Source: Aliiroseovarius sediminis
GTDB lineage: Bacteria > Pseudomonadota > Alphaproteobacteria > Rhodobacterales > Rhodobacteraceae
Direction of reading: 5' to 3'
Assembly (NCBI RefSeq): GCF_022678485.1
Contig: NZ_JALBYP010000039.1
Coordinates: 1 to 64,000 of the forward strand
Length of the DNA stretch: 64,000 bases
Part shown: positions 43,820 through 53,151 of the stretch, one piece after another
How positions within the stretch are numbered: the stretch's first letter is position 1
Layout of the letters: the number at the start of each line of letters is the position of its first letter
Program-made: the position numbers and the translations under genes
The notes under the pieces: generated by a model
Database searches by the model: none
Told to the model about the DNA's origin: nothing
What the model saw: the letters and a program-made list of their open reading frames with translations, nothing else

Positions 43820-44963
43820 CCTGCCTCATATCCTGGCGTTTTGCCTGCTGCCCGGTCTCGCCTTGTCTCAAGGCGTGCCGACCAATGACAGTGGGCTGAC
43901 CGCGCGTGACATCGTCGAGACCGGCGATCGCGAGGCAGACTTGGCTGTTCAGGCGGACAAGCTTGCCGTGCGCGAACTCATCGCCGAGATCGAACGGGAG
44001 CAGCTGGAAACCCTGCAACGCATCCTCGATGCCCAAACCAGCTTCGGCGGTCAAGGACTGCCGGCGATGGTCTCGGGCCTGGAAAGCGGCAGTGGCGATC
44101 CAGCCCGCTCTGTCGAGGCGGTCTATGGCACGGGTGACATTGATCCCAATCCCGGCGGTGCGCAGATGTTCGGGGATGCGGCGGAAAACATCGAGCAGCT
44201 CATTATCCGCGTGGCTCAGGAGACCAGCGGCTTTGCCGGCGTTGGCCGCGCGGGCCTCTCCCCGGTCCAATGGCGCGCACTCCTACAGGCGCTCATCTGG
44301 CAGGAAAGCCGGTTCACGATTGGCGCCCGCTCACCCGTCGGCGCCTTTGGCCTCACCCAGATCATGCCCGGTACCGCCAGCGATCTGGGCATCAATCCGG
44401 AATACTATGACAGCCCCTACCTGCAGGTGCATGGCGGTGCACGCTATCTCGCGACACAGCTCAACACCTTCGATGGCAACATCATCAACGCCCTTGCGGC
44501 CTATAACGCCGGACCCGGCCGGGTTTTCGAGTATGGCGGCGTGCCACCCTTCCGCGAGACCCAGCACTACGTCCAGGTGATCCCCGAACGCTATAACCTC
44601 TATTTGACCCGTATTGGCGGGATCGAAGCGCTTGGCACGATCGACCCCGCGCTTCTGGCCAATGCCAACCTCTCGCTCACTGGGCACGGCGCGGCCTTTT
44701 ATGGCAGCAACTCACCCGCCGCGATCAGGCAAGCCGCCATGCGCATCCGCGATATCGTCGAACGGATTTCCGAGACCGAGGATGTGCAGGAAAGCATCGC
44801 ACTCAACACCTATGCCCGCGCCGAACTCGTGCGCCTCGTCGCTGCACGCATCCGGCTTCAGGCGGCACGAACCCGCGTCCTTTCTGCCGAGGAGCTGGCC
44901 CAGGCCAGCGCCCGCATGGCCGAAGGCGCGTTCATGGATTTTACGATCAGGGAGATTGAATGA
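43809..44963 (+). CDS. Lytic transglycosylase with VirB5-like flanks
   Basis: 384 residues from a TTG that overlaps the lipoprotein stop; signal peptide ends near ALSQ. The SLT domain lies at about 150-270: catalytic Glu167 in LIWQESRFT, GAFGLTQIMP and INALAAYNAGPGRV. The last 65 residues (ISETEDVQESIALNTYARAE ... FMDFTIREIE) align by eye with the end of the next protein, VirB5 (IDDMEELKQSVDLNT ... FMDFTLPELRAE). The mature starts also agree (QGVPTNDSGL against QGVPVVDTQN). It therefore looks like a VirB5 scaffold with an inserted muramidase domain. It is the second SLT protein of the operon. Confidence 0.8.
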   Translation: MKSSLPHILAFCLLPGLALSQGVPTNDSGLTARDIVETGDREADLAVQADKLAVRELIAEIEREQLETLQRILDAQTSFGGQGLPAMVSGLESGSGDPARSVEAVYGTGDIDPNPGGAQMFGDAAENIEQLIIRVAQETSGFAGVGRAGLSPVQWRALLQALIWQESRFTIGARSPVGAFGLTQIMPGTASDLGINPEYYDSPYLQVHGGARYLATQLNTFDGNIINALAAYNAGPGRVFEYGGVPPFRETQHYVQVIPERYNLYLTRIGGIEALGTIDPALLANANLSLTGHGAAFYGSNSPAAIRQAAMRIRDIVERISETEDVQESIALNTYARAELVRLVAARIRLQAARTRVLSAEELAQASARMAEGAFMDFTIREIE

Positions 44964-45772
44964 TGGGACATCTGCTCTTGAGGACAGCTTTGGCCACGAC
45001 ACTTGGGGTTGGTCTGCATCTTGGCGCCCTATCCCCTGCCCTCGCGCAAGGCGTGCCCGTCGTCGATACCCAGAACATCGCGCAAAACATCCAGCAGCTA
45101 CGGCAGATGATCGAAGACGAGATCCTGCAAAACGAGCAGCTGACGCAGCTCCGTGAACAGCTCGGCCTTCTCACGGATCAACTCGCGGAGCTGCAAAGAA
45201 CCTATGAAGCGCTCACCCGACTTGCCGAGCTTCCCGAAATCATCCGGACGGAAATGGAAGACGAGTTGAACGGTCTGCTCGACCAGGAGTTCGGGGACAT
45301 CCTAGCCACGATTGAGGCGATCAAGACTGGGGATTTCTCGGGCCTCTCGGGCTCCGGCGCAGGCGAAATCGAAACCCAGATGGACCGGGTGCTGGCCGAT
45401 CTCGGCTTCGATGAAGACACGCTCTCGGAAATGGCCACCAGCGGCAATCCCGGGGCCAACCGTGTGGCCACGCAGGCCACAACCGGCGCACTCGTCTCAG
45501 CCGCCGCCCAGAACAGCTATGAAGATGCCGGCCAATCGCTCGAGCGGGTAGACCGCCTCGTCGGGCTCATCGACGACATGGAAGAACTCAAGCAAAGCGT
45601 CGATCTCAACACGCGCGTGACAGCTGAATTGGCCATCGCCCTCGTGGCGATGTGGCAGCTGGAAGCGATTCAAACGGTGGGCGATGGCACCGGCGGCGTG
45701 ATCGATGCCGCCACCATCGCCGAGGAGCAGCGCTTCATGGATTTCACGCTGCCCGAGCTGCGGGCCGAGTGA
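44960..45772 (+). CDS. virB5: VirB5-like minor pilin
   Basis: 270 residues with a signal peptide ending ALAQ. The mature protein is mostly helical: long coiled coil from about 35 to 95 (LREQLGLLTDQLAELQRTYE), a Gly/Ser-rich break near 135, and C-terminal helices. It should cap or tip the pilus. It shares its C-terminal region with the preceding transglycosylase. Start overlaps the previous stop; ATG at 44963 is an alternative. Confidence 0.82.
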   Translation: MMGHLLLRTALATTLGVGLHLGALSPALAQGVPVVDTQNIAQNIQQLRQMIEDEILQNEQLTQLREQLGLLTDQLAELQRTYEALTRLAELPEIIRTEMEDELNGLLDQEFGDILATIEAIKTGDFSGLSGSGAGEIETQMDRVLADLGFDEDTLSEMATSGNPGANRVATQATTGALVSAAAQNSYEDAGQSLERVDRLVGLIDDMEELKQSVDLNTRVTAELAIALVAMWQLEAIQTVGDGTGGVIDAATIAEEQRFMDFTLPELRAE

Positions 45773-45788
45773 GTGCGGGGTGTGACGC

Positions 45789-46442
45789 GTGGCGAGTGAA
45801 CAAGAGATCATCGAGGAAGAGCTGGTCTACGGTGCCCTGCGCCGTGAACGGCTTTGGCAGCGTCTTGGCCTGATAGGCCTTGTCTTCGGCATCATCGGCT
45901 GTCTGAGTGCCGCGGCTGTCTCGATCCTCGATGTCGATCCGCCCCCCGTCGTTGTCCCCTATGATCCCGCCACCGGCTTTGCACTCCCCGAGGCCTCGGT
46001 GGGCGCTTCCTCGGTGACCGCCAACCAGGCGATCATCGAGGCGGAGGTCTTCCGCTATGTGACCGACCGGGAGATCTACAATCAGCTCGATAACGATCTG
46101 CGCATCCGCAGCGTCCTGCGCCGCTCGGACGGGGCCGCCGAGAGCAGGCTGCGCCAGATATGGAACAGCGCAAATGAAAACTATCCGCCGACCGTCTATG
46201 GCCCCAATGCCCGGCTCGACGTGGAAATCCTGAGCATCAGTCGCATCGGCACCAACCGCGCCACCGTGCGCTTGCGCAAGCGGCTGACCTCCATCAACGG
46301 CACCCAGACCGGGCTCTTCACCGCCACGCTTCTCTTCGAGTTCCGCCCCGAAACCCGTCGCTCCATCGACGAGGTCTGGACCAATCCGTTTGGGTTTACC
46401 GTGCTCGAATATTCCATCCGCTCCGACAGATTGGAGAACTAG
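45789..46442 (+). CDS. virB8: VirB8, T4SS inner-membrane assembly factor
   Basis: 217 residues from GTG. Cytosolic N-terminus of about 25 residues, one membrane helix (LIGLVFGIIGCLSAAAVSIL), and a periplasmic VirB8 domain with the conserved NYPPTVYGPNARLDVEI near residue 130 and an NTF2-like C-terminus (FEFRPETRRSIDEVW, NPFGFTV). Confidence 0.93.
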   Translation: MASEQEIIEEELVYGALRRERLWQRLGLIGLVFGIIGCLSAAAVSILDVDPPPVVVPYDPATGFALPEASVGASSVTANQAIIEAEVFRYVTDREIYNQLDNDLRIRSVLRRSDGAAESRLRQIWNSANENYPPTVYGPNARLDVEILSISRIGTNRATVRLRKRLTSINGTQTGLFTATLLFEFRPETRRSIDEVWTNPFGFTVLEYSIRSDRLEN

Positions 46443-46443
46443 T

Positions 46444-47139
46444 TTGATCAATAGGTTCTTTGTTGCTGCCATATTTATTTTGCTGCCCGGCCTTGCCTTT
46501 GCCGAAGCGATCCCGCGCGGTGGTCCAAATGACAGTCGTGTGCGGCTGGCCACCTACCAGGAAGGCCAGGTCTACCGCCTCAGCGTCTCGCTCACCCATG
46601 TCACCACCATCGAGTTTGGAGAGGGTGAAAGCATCCGCTCGATCATCGCGGGCGACACCGAGGGCTTCGAGATCGACGGCGTCCCGGGCGGTCAGGCATT
46701 TGCAATCAAGCCCGTCGCGCGCGGCGTCCATACCAATGTGACGGTCTACACGAACAGGCGCAGCTACTATTTCAACGTCGAGGAGGTCCGCAGCCCAACC
46801 TTCTACGTGGTGCAGTTCCGCTATCCAGACGACGCTGCGCGCCCGACCCGGGCCATCGCGGCCCAAGCGCCGAACTACAACTACGGTGCCAGCGCGCGGA
46901 CCGAGTTCACGCCAACCCGCATCTGGGATGACGGGACGTTCACGTATTTCGCCTTTCCAAGAAACGCACCTGTGCCAGCGATCTTCCGCTACGCGGGCGG
47001 CCGTGAACGCACGGTCAACACGCAAACCCCTGAGGACGGTGTGATCCGCGTCAGCGGCGTAAACCGCCAATGGGTCCTGCGACTTGGCGAAGAGGTGGTC
47101 TGCATCGAGGCGATCCCGCCCGCGGAGGTGACCTCATGA
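46444..47139 (+). CDS. virB9: VirB9, T4SS outer-membrane core protein
   Basis: 231 residues from a TTG one base after the virB8 stop. Signal peptide ends LAFAEA. Two beta-rich domains follow: residues 20-110 (RLATYQEGQVYRLSVS, KPVARGVHTNVTVYTNRRSY) and C-terminal about 130-225 (TRIWDDGTFTYFAFP, NRQWVLRLGEEVVCIEA). It binds VirB7 and VirB10 in the outer-membrane core. Confidence 0.93.
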   Translation: MINRFFVAAIFILLPGLAFAEAIPRGGPNDSRVRLATYQEGQVYRLSVSLTHVTTIEFGEGESIRSIIAGDTEGFEIDGVPGGQAFAIKPVARGVHTNVTVYTNRRSYYFNVEEVRSPTFYVVQFRYPDDAARPTRAIAAQAPNYNYGASARTEFTPTRIWDDGTFTYFAFPRNAPVPAIFRYAGGRERTVNTQTPEDGVIRVSGVNRQWVLRLGEEVVCIEAIPPAEVTS

Positions 47140-48515
47140 GCGATACAGAGAACACCGAGCTGGAAAAACGCCTCGCCGCCCTTGAGAAAGGCAGTGCCCG
47201 CGCCCCCACGGCGTCGCAGCGCCGGTCGCCCCTTCTCGCGCTGATCGTGGTCCTCGTCATCGGCGCAGGTGGTGCCCTGCTCTATCTCCTCTCACAGCCC
47301 GACGAAGAGGAAGCCTTGCCGACGGCCACTCCGGACGTCTTCCAAAACGAGGGGGACGGCTTTGGCGCTATCGAGACCTTGCCCCCGCCCGAGCCCGAGG
47401 TTGTGTTTGTCGGACCGGACCCCGTCGAGCCCAACGCGGAGCTTCTGGCGCAGATCACCGCGCTGCAGGCTCAGATCGAGGAATTGCGCAACGCCCCCGA
47501 ACCGGTCGTCGAGGAAGACACCGCCGCCGCAGAGGCTATTGACGCGCTGACCGCCCAGATCGCTGCGCTGCAAGCCGCCTCTGAAGCCGCACAGCAACGA
47601 TTTCAGGATGAACTGACGGCACGGGATCGCAGCCTTGAGCAACTCCGCATGGATCTGGAACTGGCCCAACTCGAGGCCAGCCGACCCCAACCTGCCCCAG
47701 CGGGCCCCACGGAAGATGAGTTGCGCGCACGCGAACAAGAGCGACTGCGCCGGGAGGAAGAAGCCCGGCGCATGGCCGATCTGGAGCGCCGCGCCGCGGA
47801 GGAACGCGCCTTCCAGGAGCGGCGCATCGCCTCGCCCACCATCGCGTTTGGCGGCACGTCCGGAGCGAATGAAACGGCTCTGACCGAACGCACTTTTGGC
47901 GAGGTGACGGATTTCGTGCTGAACGGGGCGCTGCCCTCGACGGTGACGCAGGCCGAGGTGATCGCCAATCCCTCCAACACGATTCTACAGGGCACCATGA
48001 TCCAGGCCGTCATGGAAACCGCCCTTGACAGCTCCCTGCCCGGCCAGACCCGTGCCGTGGTGTCCGAGGATGTCTACAGCGTCGATGGCGTGCGCCTCTT
48101 GATCCCCCGCGGATCCCGTCTCGTCGGGCGCTACCGCGCTGGCGTCGATATCGCGCAGCGCCGCGTCACGATCGCCTGGGACCGGATCATCCTGCCCGAC
48201 AACCAGACCGTCCAGATCAGCTCCTTCGGAGGTGATGAACTGGGCCGTTCTGGCGTCACCGGCTTCGTGGACACACGCTTCGCCGAGCGTTTCGGGTCGG
48301 CCGCCCTGATCTCGCTGATCTCCGCAGCACCCAGTGCCGCCGCCTCCGAAGTCCAGGATGAGACTGCCGCCGACGCTCTCGAAGACGTTGGCGATGATCT
48401 GGCAGATGCCACGGACAGCGTCATAGGCGATTACCTCTCCATCGGCCCCGTCATCTATGTCGACCAGGGCGCCCGCGTCACGGTCATGGTCGACCGCGAT
48501 CTGGAGGTATTCTGA
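47136..48515 (+). CDS. virB10: VirB10, T4SS core scaffold
   Basis: 459 residues. Inner-membrane helix near 30-50 (SPLLALIVVLVIGAGGALLYLL), then a long acidic, Pro-containing and coiled-coil region (about 60-240) that crosses the periplasm, and the TrbI domain from about 255 (NTILQGTMIQAVMETALDS, VDGVRLLIPRGSRLVGRY, DQGARVTVMVDRDLEVF). Start overlaps the virB9 stop. Confidence 0.95.
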   Translation: MSDTENTELEKRLAALEKGSARAPTASQRRSPLLALIVVLVIGAGGALLYLLSQPDEEEALPTATPDVFQNEGDGFGAIETLPPPEPEVVFVGPDPVEPNAELLAQITALQAQIEELRNAPEPVVEEDTAAAEAIDALTAQIAALQAASEAAQQRFQDELTARDRSLEQLRMDLELAQLEASRPQPAPAGPTEDELRAREQERLRREEEARRMADLERRAAEERAFQERRIASPTIAFGGTSGANETALTERTFGEVTDFVLNGALPSTVTQAEVIANPSNTILQGTMIQAVMETALDSSLPGQTRAVVSEDVYSVDGVRLLIPRGSRLVGRYRAGVDIAQRRVTIAWDRIILPDNQTVQISSFGGDELGRSGVTGFVDTRFAERFGSAALISLISAAPSAAASEVQDETAADALEDVGDDLADATDSVIGDYLSIGPVIYVDQGARVTVMVDRDLEVF

Positions 48516-48519
48516 GCCC

Positions 48520-49506
48520 ATGTCTCTGAGCTATCTCGAAACCTCGCTCGACCGGATCAACGCCGCCGCTCGCGACGACGTCATCGAGATCTGCATCAAT
48601 CCCGACGGGACCTGTTGGGGCGAATTCCAGGGCGATCACTTCATGCGCGCGCTAGACCAGAGGCTGACCGGCGTTCAGGTCAGGGACCTCGGCAACCAGA
48701 TCGCCTCATCGGCCAATACCACGATGAGCAAGGACCGCCCCATCGTCTCGGTTTCGATCACCTACAAGGGGCGCCCGATCCGCGCGCAGGTCATCACCCC
48801 GCCCGCCGTGCTCTCGGCCATGTCGATCAGCCTGCGGTTCTTCTCGAGCCTGCCACTCGAGGGCATTGCGCTCGATTTCCTCTACGGAAAAGAGCGCAAG
48901 CTCGAAGACCTGCGCGTGGAAAAGAAGCGCGCCTTGCGCGCCGTGGTGGCTGCCGGATTGATCGATGATGCGCTTGCCTTCTGCGTCGAGAATAAACTCA
49001 ACATGATCGTCTCGGGTGGCACCTCCACCGGCAAGACCGTCGCCGCGCGCAAGATCCTCTCTCACGTACCGGCCGAGGAACGCATCGTGACCATCGAAGA
49101 AGCGGCCGAGCTTTTACCGACCCAGCCAAATGCCGTGACCCTCATCGCCAATCGTGACGCGGAATTCCAGACCGCCGATGTGCTTCTCACCGCCACGCTG
49201 CGCATGCGCCCCGACCGGATCATCCTAGGCGAGGTGCGCGGCAAGGAGGCCATGACCTTTCTGGAAGCCATCAACACCGGCCATGGCGGGTCCATGACCA
49301 CACTGCATGCCGAAACCCCGCAACTCGCCGTGCAGCGGCTCGCGATCGCGGCACTCAAGACCGAAATCCCGATGACCTATGCCGACATGATCCAGTACAT
49401 CGAAAATTCCATCGATGTGATCATCCAGGCCGGCCGCCATGACGGCAAACGCGGCATCACCGAATTCTACCTCCCCGGCGCAACTGAGATTGGAACTTCC
49501 TCATGA
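48520..49506 (+). CDS. virB11: VirB11, T4SS hexameric ATPase
   Basis: 328 residues. N-terminal domain to about 130, Walker A SGGTSTGKTVAA near 166, Asp box VTIEEAAEL, Walker B-like RMRPDRIILGEVRGKEAM and His box TGHGGSMTTLHAE. It switches VirB4 between pilus assembly and DNA transfer. Four-base overlap with the DUF4177 gene. Confidence 0.95.
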   Translation: MSLSYLETSLDRINAAARDDVIEICINPDGTCWGEFQGDHFMRALDQRLTGVQVRDLGNQIASSANTTMSKDRPIVSVSITYKGRPIRAQVITPPAVLSAMSISLRFFSSLPLEGIALDFLYGKERKLEDLRVEKKRALRAVVAAGLIDDALAFCVENKLNMIVSGGTSTGKTVAARKILSHVPAEERIVTIEEAAELLPTQPNAVTLIANRDAEFQTADVLLTATLRMRPDRIILGEVRGKEAMTFLEAINTGHGGSMTTLHAETPQLAVQRLAIAALKTEIPMTYADMIQYIENSIDVIIQAGRHDGKRGITEFYLPGATEIGTSS

Positions 49507-49697
49507 AGACCTTTGAATACGATATCTTGTCCTTTCCCATGACCCGCAAAACCAGCCTTGCCGACATGCAGGCCAGCCTGAACGAGAAGGGCGCAGACGG
49601 GTGGGAGGTGGTGTCGATCAGCACTTCGGAATTCGCCAATATCGGGCACACCGTTTTCCTGAAACGCGAAACCACACCCGCTGGAGCCACGGCATGA
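49503..49697 (+). CDS. DUF4177-like small protein
   Basis: 64 residues: MKTFEYDILSFPM, then LNEKGADGWEVVSISTSE and TVFLKRE. The NxxGxxGWE pattern is the DUF4177 signature. Function unknown. It sits between virB11 and virB6-like genes with four-base overlaps on both sides, so it is co-translated with the secretion system. Confidence 0.75.
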   Translation: MKTFEYDILSFPMTRKTSLADMQASLNEKGADGWEVVSISTSEFANIGHTVFLKRETTPAGATA

Positions 49698-50104
49698 GGC
49701 AGGCGCAGCACCTCGCCTTGGCCGCACTGGCCCTAAGCCTGACGCCTGCCTTCGCCGTTGCCGAGCGCGACCTAGTGCCAACCCTCGATCGCAGCTTTGA
49801 CGTCTGTCCGGACCGGCCCGCCGAGCCCGTCTGGATGCAGGAGATCCCCCTGCGCCAAGCCTATCAGCGGGTTCTGGTTCAGGACATCTATCGCGCCCAG
49901 AACCTCGAGCGGGTCGTCGAGATCGGCAACTGCGACTGCGCGACCCGGTTCCCGTCCTGGGACGCGGCCGAGGCGATGTTTCGGGAGAGCTACGCGAGCG
50001 ACGAACGGTGGGAAATGCTCGAAGCCTCGGAAGGCTACAATCGCCGCGCCAACGCCGCCCGAACTGCCGCCAAGGCCATCTGCGACGCCGCAGGCAATTG
50101 GTAA
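49694..50104 (+). CDS. Secreted hypothetical T4SS-operon protein
   Basis: 136 residues. Signal peptide LALAALALSLTPAFAVAE, mature domain with three Cys in two places (FDVCPDRPAE, IGNCDCATRFPSW) and a fourth near the C-terminus (AKAICDAAGNW). The start overlaps the DUF4177 stop. No family recognised. Position before virB6 suggests an envelope component of this T4SS lineage. Confidence 0.7.
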   Translation: MRQAQHLALAALALSLTPAFAVAERDLVPTLDRSFDVCPDRPAEPVWMQEIPLRQAYQRVLVQDIYRAQNLERVVEIGNCDCATRFPSWDAAEAMFRESYASDERWEMLEASEGYNRRANAARTAAKAICDAAGNW

Positions 50105-50116
50105 GGCAATCCCGCG

Positions 50117-51193
50117 ATGAGTGTCGTCACCTACTTCGTTGAAACCTCCCAGGCCTATCTCGACACCGCCGCTGAGACCCAGTTTGGTGCGGTTGCGGCA
50201 ACGGTCGGCACGCTCCTGGTTTTGGGGACAACGTTGGTGGTGATCCTCGTCGGAATCAACATGATCTATCAATACCGGGCCATGGATGGGCACACAGCCT
50301 TCTGGCTCGCGGTCAAGATCGGGCTCATCGGGATATTCGCGACCAACTGGATGCAGTTCAACGCGTTCTCATCTGCCATTCTCTATGGGATCGACAGTAT
50401 CGCGGGCGCGCTCGTGGCCTCCGTCGGCGGCGGCAGCCCGGGCCCTTCAGGCACCTTCGCGGAGGAATTCGACCGGCTGATCGCGGAGCTGGGCGACTAT
50501 CTAAACGCTGCCGGGTCCGAGCTGAACTGGATGGCTGGCGCCATGCTTGACATCGTCGGTGTGCTTCTGCTCTCAATCCTCGGCGGACTGGCCGCCTTCA
50601 TCCTCGTGGCCTCCCGACTGATGATCGCGCTTCTGATCGGGATCGCCCCGGTGATGATTTTCCTGACCCTCTTCGAGGTCACCAAGGATTATTTCGCGCG
50701 CTGGCTGTCCGCGCTGATCTCCTTTGCGCTATACCCCATCGTCGTCGCAGGCGTGTTCGCAACGATCACAGGCGTTTCCTCCGCGCTCATCGGTGAACTA
50801 GGCGATCCCGAAGGAGCCTCAAACATCGGCGCGCTCATCCCCTTCTTCATGATGGTGCTCATGGCCAAGGGCTTCATTATCGCCACGCCCTTCATCGTCC
50901 GCGCGATCTCCGGCAACATCATGATGCCCGCCCTCTCCGGTGGCCTCGGCGGCGGCTACAGCTTTGCCCGCGCCGCCATGGGAAGCCAGCAGGCCTACAA
51001 TCGCTACCTCATCGGCGGGGCCAGTGGCGCAGAATACGCAGCCCTCAGGGCGCGGCAGTTCTTTGGCGTACAGCAAATGCCAGTGCGGCAAGGCATGGGA
51101 CAGACGGGTTCCGGAGGCGGCACAGGATCCGCAGACTCGGGATCAAAAATGCTGGCGCAGCTGGCGAGACTGGGACGGCTTGGGCGACGGTGA
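50117..51193 (+). CDS. virB6: VirB6, T4SS polytopic inner-membrane protein
   Basis: 358 residues with five to six helices (for example VAATVGTLLVLGTTLVVILVGI, AVKIGLIGIFATNWMQF, MLDIVGVLLLSILGGLAAFIL, LIPFFMMVLMAKGFIIA) and the conserved Trp in FWLAVKIG. The C-terminus is Gly-rich and cytosolic. VirB6 guides DNA through the inner membrane. Last gene of the operon. Confidence 0.92.
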   Translation: MSVVTYFVETSQAYLDTAAETQFGAVAATVGTLLVLGTTLVVILVGINMIYQYRAMDGHTAFWLAVKIGLIGIFATNWMQFNAFSSAILYGIDSIAGALVASVGGGSPGPSGTFAEEFDRLIAELGDYLNAAGSELNWMAGAMLDIVGVLLLSILGGLAAFILVASRLMIALLIGIAPVMIFLTLFEVTKDYFARWLSALISFALYPIVVAGVFATITGVSSALIGELGDPEGASNIGALIPFFMMVLMAKGFIIATPFIVRAISGNIMMPALSGGLGGGYSFARAAMGSQQAYNRYLIGGASGAEYAALRARQFFGVQQMPVRQGMGQTGSGGGTGSADSGSKMLAQLARLGRLGRR

Positions 51194-51366
51194 CGGCCCT
51201 TTGCAGACGTTGGCGCGACGATCTGATGCTACGTCGCGGCTTCACCACTGCGGACATTCGGGGTGCCTGCAGCAATCTTCCTGTCCGAGCTTGAAGCAGG
51301 CTTCGCGCGGATTGCGGGTTGGCGTCGCGCAGAGTAAAAAATTCCGAGCAACACCGGGAGGTATTT

Positions 51367-52050
51367 ATGGACCAGTCCGATCAGGAACTCGAGCGTCTCA
51401 GCGCGCTGTTGCATGCGCTGCCCATCGAGAACATGCCCATGACGCTCAGTGAACTTGATGGCTACGTAGTCGGTGTTCTTGCCTGCCCGGATATGATCCC
51501 GCCCTCGGAATGGATGTCCCATGTCTGGGGAGAGACAGGTGAGGCAAATTTTCCCGATCAGAAAACCGCCGAAGCCACGGTCGGTGCGGTCATGGCTCAC
51601 TACAACTCGGTTGCGGAGGCGATGACCCGCTCACCTTGGATCGAACCCATCTACGAGGTTGACCCCAACAGTGATGAGGTGATGTGGGAGCCTTGGATCG
51701 ATGGCTTCACTCGCGCTATGGGGCTAAGACCGGATGCTTGGGATCGACTGCTCGCTCAGGCCGACGAAGAGACGCGGACGACGATGATCTTCTTGATGGC
51801 GCTTCAGGAAATATACACTGGCCACAGCAAGTTCACGGATGAGGAGATCGACGAAATCGACCTTGAAGCACCCAATCTGATCCCGAACTGCGTTGCGACG
51901 ATACTCTATCAGTCTCGTCCCGAGCTTTCCCGCATGGAGCCCGCAAATCGTTCCGAGATGCCGTTCAACGCCGGTCCCCGGCCCGGGCGGAACGACCCAT
52001 GCTCCTGTGGGTCGGGCCGCAAATACAAGCAATGTTGCGGTCGGAACTGA
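51367..52050 (+). CDS. UPF0149 (YecA-like) protein with SEC-C zinc motif
   Basis: 227 residues from the ATG at 51367 behind GGGAGGT. Residues 1-180 follow the UPF0149 family ([33 protein letters not shown]). The C-terminus [20 protein letters not shown] is the SEC-C zinc-binding motif, complete with CxCx8CC. Role not established; related proteins bind ribosomes or SecA-like partners. Not part of the virB operon by spacing (about 170 bp). Confidence 0.85.
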   Translation: MDQSDQELERLSALLHALPIENMPMTLSELDGYVVGVLACPDMIPPSEWMSHVWGETGEANFPDQKTAEATVGAVMAHYNSVAEAMTRSPWIEPIYEVDPNSDEVMWEPWIDGFTRAMGLRPDAWDRLLAQADEETRTTMIFLMALQEIYTGHSKFTDEEIDEIDLEAPNLIPNCVATILYQSRPELSRMEPANRSEMPFNAGPRPGRNDPCSCGSGRKYKQCCGRN

Positions 52051-52212
52051 CCGATCGCCCAAGTCTCTCACGGCCCAATGCGGACGTTGTCTAGAGAACT
52101 ACGTTGCTGCGATGCGGCTAGAGGTAGCCGACCTTCGCGGACGCCTTTTCGGTAGGACGAAGGGGTTTCGAAGTAAGCATCGTGACGATGACCTCTCTGA
52201 GGCGACGCGGTC

Positions 52213-52818
52213 TTACTTGGGAAACGATTTCTTCACTTCATTCAGGAATGTGCGCACAGCTTTCCGATATCGAAAGAGCATGGGCGTTCCGATTTGCAGT
52301 CGATCACCAGGTCTCGGTGGTGGGCTCACAAACCCATCTACTATTTTGATTGACCGTTCATTCCAACGGCCGCCAGAGTGACAAAGCACGTTCCGAACGG
52401 CAATCATCTCCAGACATGCATCTCGGGACCATTCGTATTCGGGCTCCACGAATGTATAGAGCTTCTCTACCTTGCTTTGTGGGTAACCTCCGGCACCCAC
52501 TGATAACTCCGATAACGCCTCGGTCATCATTTCATCAAATATGACTACGAGGTCCTGCAACAGCATCTTGACAGTGTTCTGAGCGTTTGACTTGAAGTGA
52601 GCTGTGGGATCCCTTCGAAAGGTGATCACGGAATTCCCAAATTCCTCTTCTAGAAGTGGCGACGAGAACGAACAAACGGGATCGACCCAATCGCCACAAG
52701 CATGCACAGTGGCGGTCAAGCTATCCTTCTTTGAAAAGTGATCATTCCTCGCCTGTTCCAGAGCATACAGAATGGTGTAAAGAGTTGAAGTCCATGAGTT
52801 AACTCTTTCCCAATCCAA
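52213..52818 (-). CDS. HEPN-like hypothetical protein
   Basis: 201 residues, all helical in appearance. The segment LEMIAVRNVLCHSGGRW holds R142-N-x3-H147, the RNxxxH motif of HEPN RNases; a second Rx4H occurs at 69-74. No membrane helix. No MNT-type antitoxin is seen next to it: neighbours are a SEC-C protein and a LysR gene. It could be a lone defence or toxin effector, or only structurally HEPN-like. AT content is higher than in the flanking genes, which fits recent transfer. Confidence 0.5.
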   Translation of the reverse strand: MDWERVNSWTSTLYTILYALEQARNDHFSKKDSLTATVHACGDWVDPVCSFSSPLLEEEFGNSVITFRRDPTAHFKSNAQNTVKMLLQDLVVIFDEMMTEALSELSVGAGGYPQSKVEKLYTFVEPEYEWSRDACLEMIAVRNVLCHSGGRWNERSIKIVDGFVSPPPRPGDRLQIGTPMLFRYRKAVRTFLNEVKKSFPK

Positions 52819-53151
52819 AGATGCTCTCCTACGATGGCTTGATCAATTCAAAACTAAGCACCATTTGACGTTTGGCAACTGATTGGAACCCGAATGGCAA
52901 ACTCGTGATCTTCGCACAAGGGTAATTGGTGGAGGTTAGGGTCGCCGCAGCATCCGCTTTCGGGTAGTGGGCCCTTGCCCTCGAGGACGGCCCGTTGCTG
53001 CCGTTCGCTTCTTAGCCGGGCGCTGCGGCGCAGCTTCGTCGAACCGGTCATTCGTCCATCGCGCAGCATTTTCGGAGGGTGAAGGTCGGCAGAGCGGACC
53101 TTGCTGCCGTTCGTCCAAATGATCTGAATGGCCGCTCATGTGTCAAGGCGG
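52819..53151. other. Intergenic stretch with repeated GC-rich motif
   Basis: No gene is recognisable. The 13-mer TTGCTGCCGTTCG occurs at 52995 and again at 53101, each in a GC-rich context. A related style of sequence occurs at 55130-55260. They resemble intergenic repeat debris, but I cannot name a family. Confidence 0.35.

Noticed and set aside
52995-53113. Pair of identical 13-mers as a possible attachment site
   Set aside because: No integrase or tRNA gene is nearby, and similar GC-rich text occurs elsewhere in the cargo region.
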